Below are positions 8,882-17,611 of a DNA stretch of 38,518 nt, one piece after another (positions within the stretch are counted from its first letter, which is position 1; every line of letters starts with the position of its first letter). This DNA is from JARKQH01 sp964631605. Lineage in GTDB: Bacteria; Verrucomicrobiota; Verrucomicrobiia; Limisphaerales; UBA8199. The notes below the pieces were generated by a model, which was not told where the DNA came from, did no database searches, and worked only from the letters and a program-made list of their open reading frames with translations. Position numbers and translations under genes: made by a program. The stretch spans positions 1-38,518 of the forward strand of contig CAZVYG010000050.1 of the NCBI GenBank assembly GCA_964631605.1, written 5' to 3'.

Positions 8882-9979
8882 ATGAAACGATACACGACCG
8901 CAATGACCCACGTTTCTGCCAAGCGATCCTCTCCAGCCGGTTTTCGGGACTTTCATCCTAAGGGCCTTTTGGTGTGGACTCTGATTCTCAGCGGCCTGTT
9001 ATGGGTGGTGGCTCCCGCAACCAGGGCCGCGTTGGTAATCTCCGAGGATTTTGAAGGGGGCACCCCCAAGTTCGGCTGGTATCTCGACGGTGATAATGAG
9101 GGCACCCGTTACATGGTCGTCCAGACCAACGAAGTCTTTGGCTCCATGGCCCTGCACTACCATCTCGACCAAACGTCAACCGGGCAGCAGAACGGCATCG
9201 GCCAACTGCTCACGCCAGTGGACATGTCCTCGGATTCGATCAGCAGCCTGACGGTGCAGTTTGACTTTTACCTCGATAATCCCGCCGCCCCCCTCAAGAA
9301 AGCCTTCAATTTCGGCATCGGCACCTCCAGCGGCACGCCCCTCACCGACAACAACCAGCTTCAAGTCGAGGGTTGGGACGACCGGGGCTACAACGCCTAT
9401 ATTGGATGGCAGTTGCCCTACTGTCGCATTCAATACCAGACCACCATCGGCACGGATGGCCACGGGCGGGGGGGGACGCTGGTGACCGTTGATCCGGCAC
9501 CCATCATGATTCCAGGAAGCCTGACGATTGGCACCGCGCGGATGACCCTGACCAAAGGGGCGGACGACACCTATGAGATCAAGGTGGAGTATCGGGTGGG
9601 CTCGGACAGTTTCGTGACGGGGGCGACGGGGACGTATGCCCAATTGGCGACCAGTTTTGACCAGATCGTGGTCGGGTTCGGCATTCACTCAGCGCCGGAG
9701 GGCAGCGAAATCTACATCGACAACGTCCTGGTTTACACCAATAATGATCCCAGCCCCGAGCAGCCCGCAGCGCAAATTCAATATCAAGTTGTTAATGGCC
9801 AGTTAACACTAACCTGGCCCACGAACGCGGGTTGGCGGCTGCTCGGCCAGACCAATGCGCTCGGATTGGCGTCGGGCCCGTCCGCGTGGTTCCAAGTCGG
9901 CGGAGCGAGTGATGGGTACTTCGCTCAACCCTTGAGCCCAGGCGCCGGCGCGGTTTTTTACAGGCTGGTGACGCCGTAG
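8882..9979 (+). CDS. Secreted beta-sandwich protein, paralogue of the gene at 1532
   Basis: The 365-residue product has a signal peptide (LLVWTLILSGLLWVVAPATRA) and a beta-rich domain of about 240 residues. That domain is closely similar, also at DNA level, to the N-terminal domain of the protein at 1532 (EDFEGGTPKFGWYLDGDNEG, FDFYLDNP, SEIYIDNVLVYTN). The glycosidase-like and DUF4832-like parts are absent. Instead the last 75 residues form a short module (LTLTWPTNAGWRLLGQTN ... AVFYRLVTP) of a type often found at the C-terminus of secreted verrucomicrobial proteins. Carbohydrate or surface binding is a reasonable guess; no catalytic residues are evident. The start ATG 8882 aligns with MKK at 1541 in the paralogue; an upstream in-frame start at 8813 is less likely. 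A pseudopilin gene follows after 24 bp. Confidence 0.8.
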   Translation: MKRYTTAMTHVSAKRSSPAGFRDFHPKGLLVWTLILSGLLWVVAPATRAALVISEDFEGGTPKFGWYLDGDNEGTRYMVVQTNEVFGSMALHYHLDQTSTGQQNGIGQLLTPVDMSSDSISSLTVQFDFYLDNPAAPLKKAFNFGIGTSSGTPLTDNNQLQVEGWDDRGYNAYIGWQLPYCRIQYQTTIGTDGHGRGGTLVTVDPAPIMIPGSLTIGTARMTLTKGADDTYEIKVEYRVGSDSFVTGATGTYAQLATSFDQIVVGFGIHSAPEGSEIYIDNVLVYTNNDPSPEQPAAQIQYQVVNGQLTLTWPTNAGWRLLGQTNALGLASGPSAWFQVGGASDGYFAQPLSPGAGAVFYRLVTP

Positions 9980-10003
9980 CCAGAGGGCGCTTGTGAACCT
10001 ACA

Positions 10004-10843
10004 ATGGGTATTCCACTTATGAACTTGCCTATTGCCATGTCTGCAAGAAAAATCGAGGTCCAACGCTCCTCGGCCTTCACCTTGATCGAGTTGCTGGTGG
10101 TTATTGCAATCATCGCCATTCTGGCCGCAATGCTCCTGCCGGCTTTGAGCCGGGCCAGGCTCAAAGCTCAAGGTATTATGTGCTTAAACCACACCAAGCA
10201 ACTGCTAATCGCCTGGACTATGTATGCGGATGACCACGAAGGCAGGGTGGCTCCGAACAACCAATACGGCGCCACGACGATCGGCAAGAAGGGGACCGGG
10301 TGGGTGGACGGATGGATGGACTATTCAGCCGCCAACAAAGACAACACCAACACCGCCCTGATCCTGGCATCCGTCCTGGGACCCTACACCAAGAACCCGT
10401 CGGTCTATCGCTGTCCCGCCGATCAAAGCAGCGTTCCCGCACTGGGACCCCGGGTGCGTAGCGTCTCCATGAATGCGTTCGTTATCGGCACCGGAAACGG
10501 CGGCGGCTACCTGGATCAGTTCCCGGCCTACCGGCGCTACAAACGGACAACCGACTTCCTCCGCCCAGCCACGATCTGGGTCATCATTGATGAGAGCGAA
10601 GACAGCGTCAACGACGCCTTTTTTGGAGTCAATATGAACTCGACAAAGATAACCGATCGTCCAGCCAGCTATCACGGCCGGGCGGCGGGGTTATCCTTCG
10701 CCGACGGCCATTCGGAGATTCACAAGTGGGTTGATGGCTGGGCCGCCGCGCCAGTTCCCAAGGGCTCGTATTACGCCGTGAACTCGCTGGATGGCCCGCG
10801 AGACATGCTCTGGCTGAGGGAACGATCTTCCGAACCCAAGTAG
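10004..10843 (+). CDS. Pseudopilin with methylation motif and H-x9-DG C-terminus
   Basis: This 279-residue pilin-like protein has a leader of about 28 residues, then FTLIELLVVIAIIAIL and LPALSRARLKAQGIMCLNHTKQ. The C-terminal domain contains an exact H-x9-DG motif (HGRAAGLSFADGH), the hallmark of DUF1559-type proteins of the Planctomycetota/Verrucomicrobiota group. It is predicted to be processed by a prepilin peptidase and to stay in the inner membrane or a pseudopilus. It follows the secreted beta-sandwich gene by 24 bp, the third instance of this pairing in the window. An in-frame ATG at 10019 is an alternative start. Confidence 0.88.
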   Translation: MGIPLMNLPIAMSARKIEVQRSSAFTLIELLVVIAIIAILAAMLLPALSRARLKAQGIMCLNHTKQLLIAWTMYADDHEGRVAPNNQYGATTIGKKGTGWVDGWMDYSAANKDNTNTALILASVLGPYTKNPSVYRCPADQSSVPALGPRVRSVSMNAFVIGTGNGGGYLDQFPAYRRYKRTTDFLRPATIWVIIDESEDSVNDAFFGVNMNSTKITDRPASYHGRAAGLSFADGHSEIHKWVDGWAAAPVPKGSYYAVNSLDGPRDMLWLRERSSEPK

Positions 10844-10973
10844 CAAGGGCCTCAAATCATACTCCGCTTCAAGAGCCGCGATTCCGCCGCCTGGTGCTTC
10901 AAATATCTGTTTGAGTCACTGACACCATGCGCAAGATGGAGTGCCCGCTTGCTCGGCAGGAGACGAACAAACC

Positions 10974-11327
10974 ATGGCAAACCACTCAACGATTATCCAA
11001 CGCCCCTGGGGGCACTACCGCGAGTACGTTCGCAATCAACCTTGTACCGTGTGGCTGGTCGAGATGAACCCCGGCGAAACGGGCAGCTTGCAATCACACG
11101 AGAACTTTGACGAGCTTTGGACGCTGCTGACCGATGGCGCCCAGGTGCAGATCGGTGAGGAATGGCTGCACCCCAAGGCCCTGGAGGAAATCTTCATTCC
11201 GCGGGGGACCAAACATCGTTTGAGCAACGAGCACGGCACAAAACCGATCCGCATGTTCGAGGTCGCCTTCGGCCCGGTGAGCGATACCGACAAGGTCAGG
11301 TATGAGGACAAGTATGGCCGGGCTTGA
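10974..11327 (+). CDS. Small cupin, mannose-6-phosphate isomerase type II-like
   Basis: The product is 117 residues and a single cupin barrel. It starts IIQRPWGHYREY, followed by metal-site histidines in LQSHENFDELWTLL and a second motif IPRGTKHRLSNEH. The RPWG start and the pattern match the C-terminal cupin of GDP-mannose pyrophosphorylase/phosphomannose isomerase type II proteins. Stand-alone forms are annotated as sugar-phosphate isomerases or as cupins of unknown activity. AGGAG lies 11 bases before the ATG at 10974; an upstream start at 10941 lacks support. It overlaps the PfkB kinase gene by 26 bp, so the two are probably translationally coupled and may act on the same sugar. Confidence 0.8.
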   Translation: MANHSTIIQRPWGHYREYVRNQPCTVWLVEMNPGETGSLQSHENFDELWTLLTDGAQVQIGEEWLHPKALEEIFIPRGTKHRLSNEHGTKPIRMFEVAFGPVSDTDKVRYEDKYGRA

Positions 11328-12459
11328 TTCCAGTCGTCAAAGCGTGGCTGTTTCGTTCCCCACCCGCGCCCCCGCAGCGGCCCCCCCGCGCGTCCTTTGC
11401 GTCGGGGACATGACCGTGGACATCTTTGCCAGTCCAATGCCCCGGCTGCCCGCCGAGGGCGAATTGATGTTGGCCGAGCGGATCGCAGTGTTTCCGGGCG
11501 GCAACGCCCTGAACACCGCCGTGGCTCTTCAGCGGCTCGGCGAGCGGGTGGTATTCGCCGGCGTCCTGGGGGATGATTCTTTTGGGGCCCTGCTTTTGGC
11601 GGAGCTTCAAAGGGTTGGCCTGGATACGCGGGGCGTCAAATTGCAACCGGGCTGTGCCACTGCCAGCACCTTGATTTACCGGGCCGGGAACGAAGACCGG
11701 CGCTATATCAGTGCGCTGGGAGCCGCCGAACATTTTACGGGCGAGGGCATCTCCCCGGAACTCATCCCTCCCAACGGTGTCTTGCTGGCGGCTGGTTATT
11801 ATAAGCTCCGGGCTTGGAAAGACGAAGCGCTCTTGGCCCTCCTTAAGGAGGCCCAGCGGCGAGATTGCAGGGCGGTGCTCAACGTCTGCATTTCACGCGA
11901 CGGTGAGGCAGACCCGCAACGGTGTCTCCGACTGCTTCCTTGGGTCCACGTGTTCGTTCCCAACGAAGACGAAGCCCGCATCCTCACGGGTGAACGGGAG
12001 CCCCGCGCTCAAGCGCGTGTCTTGCGCGAGGCCGGAGCGCAGGCCGTTGTTATCACCCGCGGGCCTCGCGGACTCTATGCCGAGCAAGGTTCGCGCGTGG
12101 TGGAAATGGACGCGTTCCGCGTTCCGGTGGTGGACCCGTCCGGCTGCGGCGACTGCTTCACCGCGGGCCTGATCGTCGGTTTGTTGCGGCAATGGGACCT
12201 TGAGCACACGCTCAAATTCGCCAGCGCGGTTGGCGCTCTGGGCGCCACCGCATTAGGCTGCACCAGCGGGGTACCCTCGTTCGCAGAGGTGGAACGCTTT
12301 CTAAAACAGAACTCCCCGCCGGTTGGCATCGCCCCCTTACTGGATCGCGGGACGATTGAGGGGTGTCATCTCCCCTTTGAGGAGAAAGCCCCCTTCCCTG
12401 GCCAGCGGATTCCTCCCCCCGCCGGGACTCTTCGAACGACCAGCGCGGAGACACCGTAA
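11302..12459 (+). CDS. PfkB-family carbohydrate kinase
   Basis: This 385-residue cytoplasmic sugar kinase of the ribokinase/PfkB fold has the N-terminal VLCVGDMTVDIFA strand, the GGNALNTA substrate-binding motif (residues 66-73), GDDSFG, and the C-terminal signature DPSGCGDCFTAG. In that signature D284 is the predicted catalytic base and GCGD is the anion hole. It transfers phosphate from ATP to a sugar or sugar derivative; the exact substrate cannot be read from the sequence. The last 60 residues, after the usual PfkB end, are proline-rich and look like an unstructured tail. It overlaps the cupin gene, and the FG-GAP gene starts 16 bp after it. ATG 11314 is an alternative start. Confidence 0.9.
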   Translation: MRTSMAGLDSSRQSVAVSFPTRAPAAAPPRVLCVGDMTVDIFASPMPRLPAEGELMLAERIAVFPGGNALNTAVALQRLGERVVFAGVLGDDSFGALLLAELQRVGLDTRGVKLQPGCATASTLIYRAGNEDRRYISALGAAEHFTGEGISPELIPPNGVLLAAGYYKLRAWKDEALLALLKEAQRRDCRAVLNVCISRDGEADPQRCLRLLPWVHVFVPNEDEARILTGEREPRAQARVLREAGAQAVVITRGPRGLYAEQGSRVVEMDAFRVPVVDPSGCGDCFTAGLIVGLLRQWDLEHTLKFASAVGALGATALGCTSGVPSFAEVERFLKQNSPPVGIAPLLDRGTIEGCHLPFEEKAPFPGQRIPPPAGTLRTTSAETP

Positions 12460-12475
12460 AAAATGTATGTGTCAC

Positions 12476-13705
12476 ATGAAGCAAAACCTATATTTAAGAG
12501 CATTCGCGCTCTGCTGCTGCTTGTCGGCCACCTTGGCGGGGGGGGCCGAAACCGGCGAACCACGAGCATCGCGCCCAGGAGTCCAGCTCGGCATGGACCG
12601 CTGGACTTACATTCACGCCGATGGAAACCGCGAACCCTCGACGGGCGGCACGGCCGGTGATTTTGGCATCGGCTTTGGCGACCTGGACGGCGATGGATAC
12701 CAGGACATTGTCTCCGGCCCCTACCTCTACCGCAATCCCGGCGGCGACATGACCAAGAGCCCCTGGCCCCGCGTCACCCTGCCGAACGACCCCGAGACCG
12801 GCAAAATGCTCGACGCCGGTCTGCTGTTCAATGTCACGGGACGGGGCTTGGCGTCTGACATCCTGGGCGAAAACCTGCCTAACATTGTTTGGCTGCACAA
12901 CTCGGGCGGCCATGCAACACCGGGGTCCGCTCGGGTGGTGGCGCAGATGCCGCGTGTAAAACACGGCAACGGCCGGACCATGCGCCTGGCCCACATTATT
13001 CCACAGAACAGCCGCCCGGACATTCTGCTTTCCGGTGGCGGCGGCACCTTTCTGCTTCAGATCCCCGACAAACCCGAGGCGGGCAATTGGCCCATCCAGA
13101 AGATCACCAGCACCTCCCAGGACGAACAGAAGGGAATTGGTCTCGGCGACGTGGACGCCGATGGCCACCTCGATCTCGCCCTGGCGGCGGGCGTCGGCTC
13201 CCCCGGGGTGGATTGGTGGCGCAATCCGGGTGATGGCTCAACCAACTGGGTCCGGCACTCCGTCGGCAGCACAATCAACATGGCCAAGATGATCGAAGTG
13301 GCTGATGTGAACGGCGATGGCCGCCTCGATGTGGTGGCCACCGATTCGGAAGCCAAGGTCTGCCAGGTCTTCTGGTTCGAGGCGCCAGCCGACCCGACAA
13401 AAGCAGCGTGGAAGCGACATCAGATTGCCAGCGGTTACAATGGCCTCGACAGCCTTTCGGTGGCGGATTTCAATCGTGACGGCCACCCGGACACCGTGAT
13501 TGGAGAAACCAAAGGCCTGAATCGTTTGGTCCTCTACGAAAACATCAATCGGGGGGCGGCGTGGGCCGAGCACCTCATTGACCAAGGCAAGGAGAGCCAC
13601 AAAGGGGCTCTCGCAGTTGACCTCGATGGCGACGGCGATCTCGATCTCGTCAGCATCGCTTACTTCGGTTTCAAGGACCTTCACGTCTGGCGCAATGACA
13701 ACTAA
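12476..13705 (+). CDS. Secreted FG-GAP/VCBS repeat protein
   Basis: The product is 409 residues with a signal peptide (LRAFALCCCLSATLAGGA). It is built of beta-propeller-type FG-GAP/VCBS repeats, each marked by a calcium-binding loop: DLDGDGYQD, DVDADGHLD, DVNGDGRLD, DFNRDGHPD and DLDGDGDLD. Such proteins form seven-bladed propellers in the periplasm or on the cell surface and bind ligands or partner proteins; no catalytic motif is seen. ATG 12476 was chosen because it directly precedes the signal peptide; GTG/ATG codons further upstream lie inside the kinase gene. It belongs to the co-directional carbohydrate cluster, with a second FG-GAP gene 67 bp downstream. Confidence 0.85.
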   Translation: MKQNLYLRAFALCCCLSATLAGGAETGEPRASRPGVQLGMDRWTYIHADGNREPSTGGTAGDFGIGFGDLDGDGYQDIVSGPYLYRNPGGDMTKSPWPRVTLPNDPETGKMLDAGLLFNVTGRGLASDILGENLPNIVWLHNSGGHATPGSARVVAQMPRVKHGNGRTMRLAHIIPQNSRPDILLSGGGGTFLLQIPDKPEAGNWPIQKITSTSQDEQKGIGLGDVDADGHLDLALAAGVGSPGVDWWRNPGDGSTNWVRHSVGSTINMAKMIEVADVNGDGRLDVVATDSEAKVCQVFWFEAPADPTKAAWKRHQIASGYNGLDSLSVADFNRDGHPDTVIGETKGLNRLVLYENINRGAAWAEHLIDQGKESHKGALAVDLDGDGDLDLVSIAYFGFKDLHVWRNDN

Positions 13706-13772
13706 CGGAAACACCCCACACAACGATCCTCACTCCAAGCCTGTGACGCCTCCAACTGAGCAAGACCAACCC

Positions 13773-14978
13773 ATGAAAATAGCTTCTACGCGTATCGCCG
13801 CGGCCACCCTGTTGGCGGCGTCCCTCGCCTGGGCGTCAGCCGCCGACATCCCGCTGCCGCATTGGAAACATCTATCCAGCAAGGCGGGGGAGGTGCCTGT
13901 CCCCAACGGAGGAAAAGAGCAAACCGCCTGCGTTGTCTTTGATATAGACAAAGACGGCGCCGCCGACATCGTCATCGCCGAGCGCACCCAGGCCCCGGCG
14001 ATCATCTGGTTGCGGCACACAAACGCAGGTTGGGCCAAATACCTCATGGATGATTCCGCCCAGACGCCCGAGGCTGGAGGATGTGCGTGGGATGTGGATG
14101 GTGACGGCGATCTGGACTTCATCATCGGGGGGGATTATCGCAGCGACGAACTGTGGTGGTACGAGAACCCGGCCCCGGATTTTGACCCCCGGAAACCCTG
14201 GACTCGTCACCTCCTCAAGAAGGGCGGCGGCAAAGCGCACCACGATCAAGCGATGGCTGATTTCAAAGGCAACGGCAAGGCCCAGCTTATGTTCTGGAAT
14301 CAAGGTTCGCGCAAGCTCCTCATGGCCGAGGTTCCTGACCAGGTGCGGGAAGCGACGTCCTGGCCCGTGGTCGAGATACTTGACACTTCGAAAGTGCAGG
14401 CCGCCATCAAGCAGGAGGGCATGGCAGTATTTGATGTGGACGGCGACGGGCAGGTGGATTTGCTGGCGGGGCTTTACTGGTTCAAACACCAAGGCGGTAA
14501 CAACTTCAAGGCGATCCAGATCGCCGATCATCCGGGCCGGATCGCCGCGGGGCATTTCAAGCCGGGCAAAATCGCGCAGATCGTGCTTGCGCCGGGCGAT
14601 GGCAACGGCCCCTTGTGGTTCGTCGAGTGCCAGGGCGAGCCAACCGATTCAAAGTCCTGGTCCCGCCGCCGCCTGCTCGACCGCGAGGTGCTCTCCGGCC
14701 ACTCCCTGGCCGTGGCTGATATTAACGGCGACCAGCACCTGGACATCTTCTGCGCCGAAATGCATACCCCCGGCCCCGGACAGAAGTGCACCGCCTGGAT
14801 TCTCTATGGGGACGGCCGCGGCGATTTCCAGGTGCAGGTGCTCTCGGTGGGCATCGGCAATCATGAGAGTCGTGTTGCAGACCTCAACGGCGACGGCCGG
14901 CTCGATATCGTCACCAAGCCCTACACCTGGGACACACCGCGTCTGGATGTCTGGCTTAATCAAGGAAACGCGCGATGA
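13773..14978 (+). CDS. Secreted FG-GAP/VCBS repeat protein (second copy)
   Basis: This 401-residue exported protein has a signal peptide (MKIASTRIAAATLLAASLAWASA) and several FG-GAP/VCBS repeats with calcium loops DIDKDGAAD, DVDGDGDLD, DVDGDGQVD and DLNGDGRLD, and a degenerate DINGDQHLD. It has the same architecture as the preceding gene but is clearly diverged. A propeller that binds a ligand or polysaccharide is likely; enzymatic activity is not indicated. Its stop codon overlaps the start of the next gene (ATGA, 14975-14978), which points to coupled translation and joint function. The open frame extends upstream into the previous gene, but the signal peptide fixes the start at 13773. Confidence 0.85.
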   Translation: MKIASTRIAAATLLAASLAWASAADIPLPHWKHLSSKAGEVPVPNGGKEQTACVVFDIDKDGAADIVIAERTQAPAIIWLRHTNAGWAKYLMDDSAQTPEAGGCAWDVDGDGDLDFIIGGDYRSDELWWYENPAPDFDPRKPWTRHLLKKGGGKAHHDQAMADFKGNGKAQLMFWNQGSRKLLMAEVPDQVREATSWPVVEILDTSKVQAAIKQEGMAVFDVDGDGQVDLLAGLYWFKHQGGNNFKAIQIADHPGRIAAGHFKPGKIAQIVLAPGDGNGPLWFVECQGEPTDSKSWSRRRLLDREVLSGHSLAVADINGDQHLDIFCAEMHTPGPGQKCTAWILYGDGRGDFQVQVLSVGIGNHESRVADLNGDGRLDIVTKPYTWDTPRLDVWLNQGNAR

Positions 14979-16204
14979 GACCATACCTCTTGTTTCTGTC
15001 GCTGGCGCTGGTTTTGGCGGCGCCGTTGGCTCTTCGAGCCCAACCCCAGCCGGGCGATGTGTTCCGCGAGTATTACTGGACCAACACGGGCGGCGATGGC
15101 GACGGCTTTTTGCGCGTCGGAGGGCGGGTTGGCTATGGGGGCGGACCCCTTCAGTTGGCGCATCAGTTCGATCTGGAGCACGCGACGCGCGCGGAAGTGG
15201 TGATCGAGAAACTGCTCTGTCACGACGGCACTCGCGGCCTCGCCATCTCCATCAACAGCAACGCCTGGATCGAAGTGCCGGAGGCCTGCAGAATCCCCGA
15301 GCCGCAGTGGGAATACCAGCACCACATCTATCCGATTGTCGCGGTGCCCCTGCCGACTCTGCGACCCACCCAGAACCAGTTTCGAATGCGGGTCAGCGAC
15401 GAACATCCCTGGGACTGGCCCCAAAACCTGATCTATGGCGTTCACTTTCGGATTTACTATGATCCGCTCAAAAAGCCCCACCCGACGGGTCGCGTCGTAT
15501 CTCCCCGGTCAGGCGACTCCCTGGGCACGACGGTCGAGTTGGCGGTCGAAGTCTCCAGCCCGGATCGCCGCATCCGACAGGTGGATTTTCTGGGAGACCA
15601 CGAGGACGTCAACCTGGAAGGCGACGGGAACTACGCGCAGTGGCACTGGTGGTATGTCCGCGGCCAAGCCAGAGGGAGTATTGGCACAGCAACATCGCCG
15701 CCTTGGAAGTGCGCTTGGGATACCTCTTGGGTGCCCGATCAACCCCAGCCGTTCCGCCTGGCGGCCCGCATCACGGACGACACCGGTTTGATCTTCTTTA
15801 CCGCGCCGGTCCCGGGGTTGAGCTTCCAGCGCGACGGGCTTTCGGTGGAGTTGTGCAAACCCTACGACGTGCCGAAGAAATGGGTGACTCGCTCCAGTGA
15901 GAAGGTCGAAAAGTTCCGCACCACCGGCGACCTGCAAAAGGCCGTGGCAGCACAGCTTGTCTGGGTGAGCTGGAGTCCCGGTTACATGAACGGGCTCTTC
16001 ATCAATGACGAGCGCGTGTTCGACAGCGAAGGACCGCGTTACGCGTACTACCTGCATCGCGTCCCGCTCCAGAATCTGCAGGTCCTCAAACCCGGCGAAA
16101 ACGTGCTCAAGACCGGGCTGACTCCCCGGTACGACGGCAAGATGGTTCACGGCATGGAGGTTAACTGGCCCGGGATCATGGTGCTGATCCAATACCGGAA
16201 GTAG
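14975..16204 (+). CDS. Secreted protein of unknown function with Ig-like segment
   Basis: The product is 409 residues with a clear signal peptide (LLFLSLALVLAAPLALRAQ). I do not recognise a named family. The N-terminal half is beta-rich and Trp/Tyr-rich (WTNTGGDGDGFLRVGG, HPWDWPQNLIYGVHFRIYY). The middle part resembles an Ig-like domain of the kind found in glycan-active enzymes (VVSPRSGDSLGTTVELAVEV, followed by QVDFLGD and WDTSWVPDQ). The C-terminal part (YMNGLFINDERVF, LKPGENVLKTGL) resembles the jelly-roll language of GH2-like binding domains. A binding or structural role outside the cytoplasm is plausible. It overlaps the FG-GAP gene by 4 bp, so the two may form a complex. The next gene begins 231 bp later. 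Confidence 0.7.
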   Translation: MRPYLLFLSLALVLAAPLALRAQPQPGDVFREYYWTNTGGDGDGFLRVGGRVGYGGGPLQLAHQFDLEHATRAEVVIEKLLCHDGTRGLAISINSNAWIEVPEACRIPEPQWEYQHHIYPIVAVPLPTLRPTQNQFRMRVSDEHPWDWPQNLIYGVHFRIYYDPLKKPHPTGRVVSPRSGDSLGTTVELAVEVSSPDRRIRQVDFLGDHEDVNLEGDGNYAQWHWWYVRGQARGSIGTATSPPWKCAWDTSWVPDQPQPFRLAARITDDTGLIFFTAPVPGLSFQRDGLSVELCKPYDVPKKWVTRSSEKVEKFRTTGDLQKAVAAQLVWVSWSPGYMNGLFINDERVFDSEGPRYAYYLHRVPLQNLQVLKPGENVLKTGLTPRYDGKMVHGMEVNWPGIMVLIQYRK

Positions 16205-16435
16205 GCCGATGAGTGGGCATCTCCAGGCAAGACGGGCGGATCGCCGTGGCAACGGCTGGCTTGCCTCTCATTCGCACGCTGACGTCGCAGCGGGCGGCCC
16301 CAGCCCCGACAAGGGCCTGGACTCCGTGCCACCGCCGTTTTCCTTTGGCTTGCTCGGAACCAGGAACCTTGCGGAGATCCGGGGACTCTTGGATCGGTTG
16401 CGCAAGAGGCATCCCAAGCATTCCCTTTCCCGCCC

Positions 16436-17611
16436 ATGAAAACGCTTCCGGCTCTCATCGCCTTGCTGGCCGTGTTCACCCTCGCCATCTGTTTCATCCT
16501 CATCGGCTCGATTTCCGAGGAGATCAAAGGGGTGCTCGGCATCAACAACTCGCAGGTGGGCGGCCTGGCCTCCACGATGTTCCTTACCAGCCTGGCGGTC
16601 CAGTTGTTCGTTGGGGTCCTGTTGGACAAGCTGGGGCACAAGGTGCTGGCCATCGCCGGCTTTTTTGCCACCAGCGGCGCCATCTTTCTGCTGGCCTTTG
16701 CCGCAAGCTATTCCGCCGCAATGGCGGCGTGCGCCTTGTTGGGCATCGGCGCGATGTGCGTGAACACGGTGGGCAATACGCTCATTCCGATTGTCCTGTT
16801 CGATGGCAAGGACCCGGCGCGCGCGAGCAACTTTGGCAATGGCTTTGTCGGGCTGGCATTCGTACTGACGCCGTTGGGGCTGGGCGCCTTGATGCAAACC
16901 GCCAAGGTCAGCTATGGCGCCGCGCTGTCCTCGGTCGCGCTGCTTGTCTTTCTGTTCGGATTGCTGGCCTGCGTGCCGCGCTTTCCCCAGGTTGCCTCGG
17001 GCTATCAATTCTCCCAAGCTGTCGCCCTCCTGCGCGAACCGCCGGTCTGGATCGCCGGACTCGCGCTGCTTTGTTACATCGCCTTGGAGAGCACCTTCAG
17101 TACGTGGGTCAAGCCGTTCATGACCGAGCTCCGTAGTGGCCAGCAACACCCGCACGCCATTCAGCAGGCCACCTGGGTGCTGAGCGGTTTCGGCCTGGCC
17201 TTGGCCAGCGGCAGGTTTGCGACCTCGGCCATCAAGAACCTCTCGGCCATTGGCGGGCGGCTCATTGCCGGTCTGTGCGCGGTAACATTGCTGGCTACCG
17301 GCGTCATGGTCTTAACCCGATCGGCCGGCTGGGCGATTGCGGCCATCCTCCTGGTTGGGCTGGCGCTCGCCCCCATGTTCCCCACAATCATCGGCGTCAC
17401 CTTCGCCAAGTATGAGCCCCGGTTGTACGGCAGCATCTTTGGCATCGTCTTTGCCGTTGGCCTGCTCGGACCGACAGTCGTTTTGAAGCTGATCGGCTCT
17501 TTCAGTGTCGGCGCCAGTGTCCAGCGCAGCCTGGGGCTTGCGGGTTTGCTGGCCGCCCTGCTGCTGGTCCTGTCGCTGTTCCTGCAACGCAAGCCCAAAG
17601 ATCCTTTATGA
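16436..17611 (+). CDS. Major facilitator superfamily transporter
   Basis: This is a 391-residue, highly hydrophobic protein whose hydropathy fits about twelve transmembrane helices. The MFS loop 2-3 motif is recognisable as GVLLDKLGHKVL. Helix 4/5 contains GIGAMCVNTVGNTLIP. The second half has a matching GRFATSAIKN...GGRLIAG loop and LALAPMFPTIIG. This pattern is close to sugar:proton symporters of the FucP/NagP-like branch. Given its place between secreted binding proteins and a cytoplasmic dehydrogenase, uptake of a sugar or sugar acid is inferred. Its last 4 bp overlap the Gfo/Idh/MocA gene. The start ATG 16436 lacks a visible ribosome binding site; the 231 bp before it hold no gene that I can support. 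Confidence 0.9.
   Translation: MKTLPALIALLAVFTLAICFILIGSISEEIKGVLGINNSQVGGLASTMFLTSLAVQLFVGVLLDKLGHKVLAIAGFFATSGAIFLLAFAASYSAAMAACALLGIGAMCVNTVGNTLIPIVLFDGKDPARASNFGNGFVGLAFVLTPLGLGALMQTAKVSYGAALSSVALLVFLFGLLACVPRFPQVASGYQFSQAVALLREPPVWIAGLALLCYIALESTFSTWVKPFMTELRSGQQHPHAIQQATWVLSGFGLALASGRFATSAIKNLSAIGGRLIAGLCAVTLLATGVMVLTRSAGWAIAAILLVGLALAPMFPTIIGVTFAKYEPRLYGSIFGIVFAVGLLGPTVVLKLIGSFSVGASVQRSLGLAGLLAALLLVLSLFLQRKPKDPL

Noticed and set aside
14050..15462. A 470-codon plus-strand frame overlapping the FG-GAP gene and the next gene
   Set aside because: Ser/Arg/Thr-rich out-of-frame reading of two genes with clear signal peptides and calcium loops.
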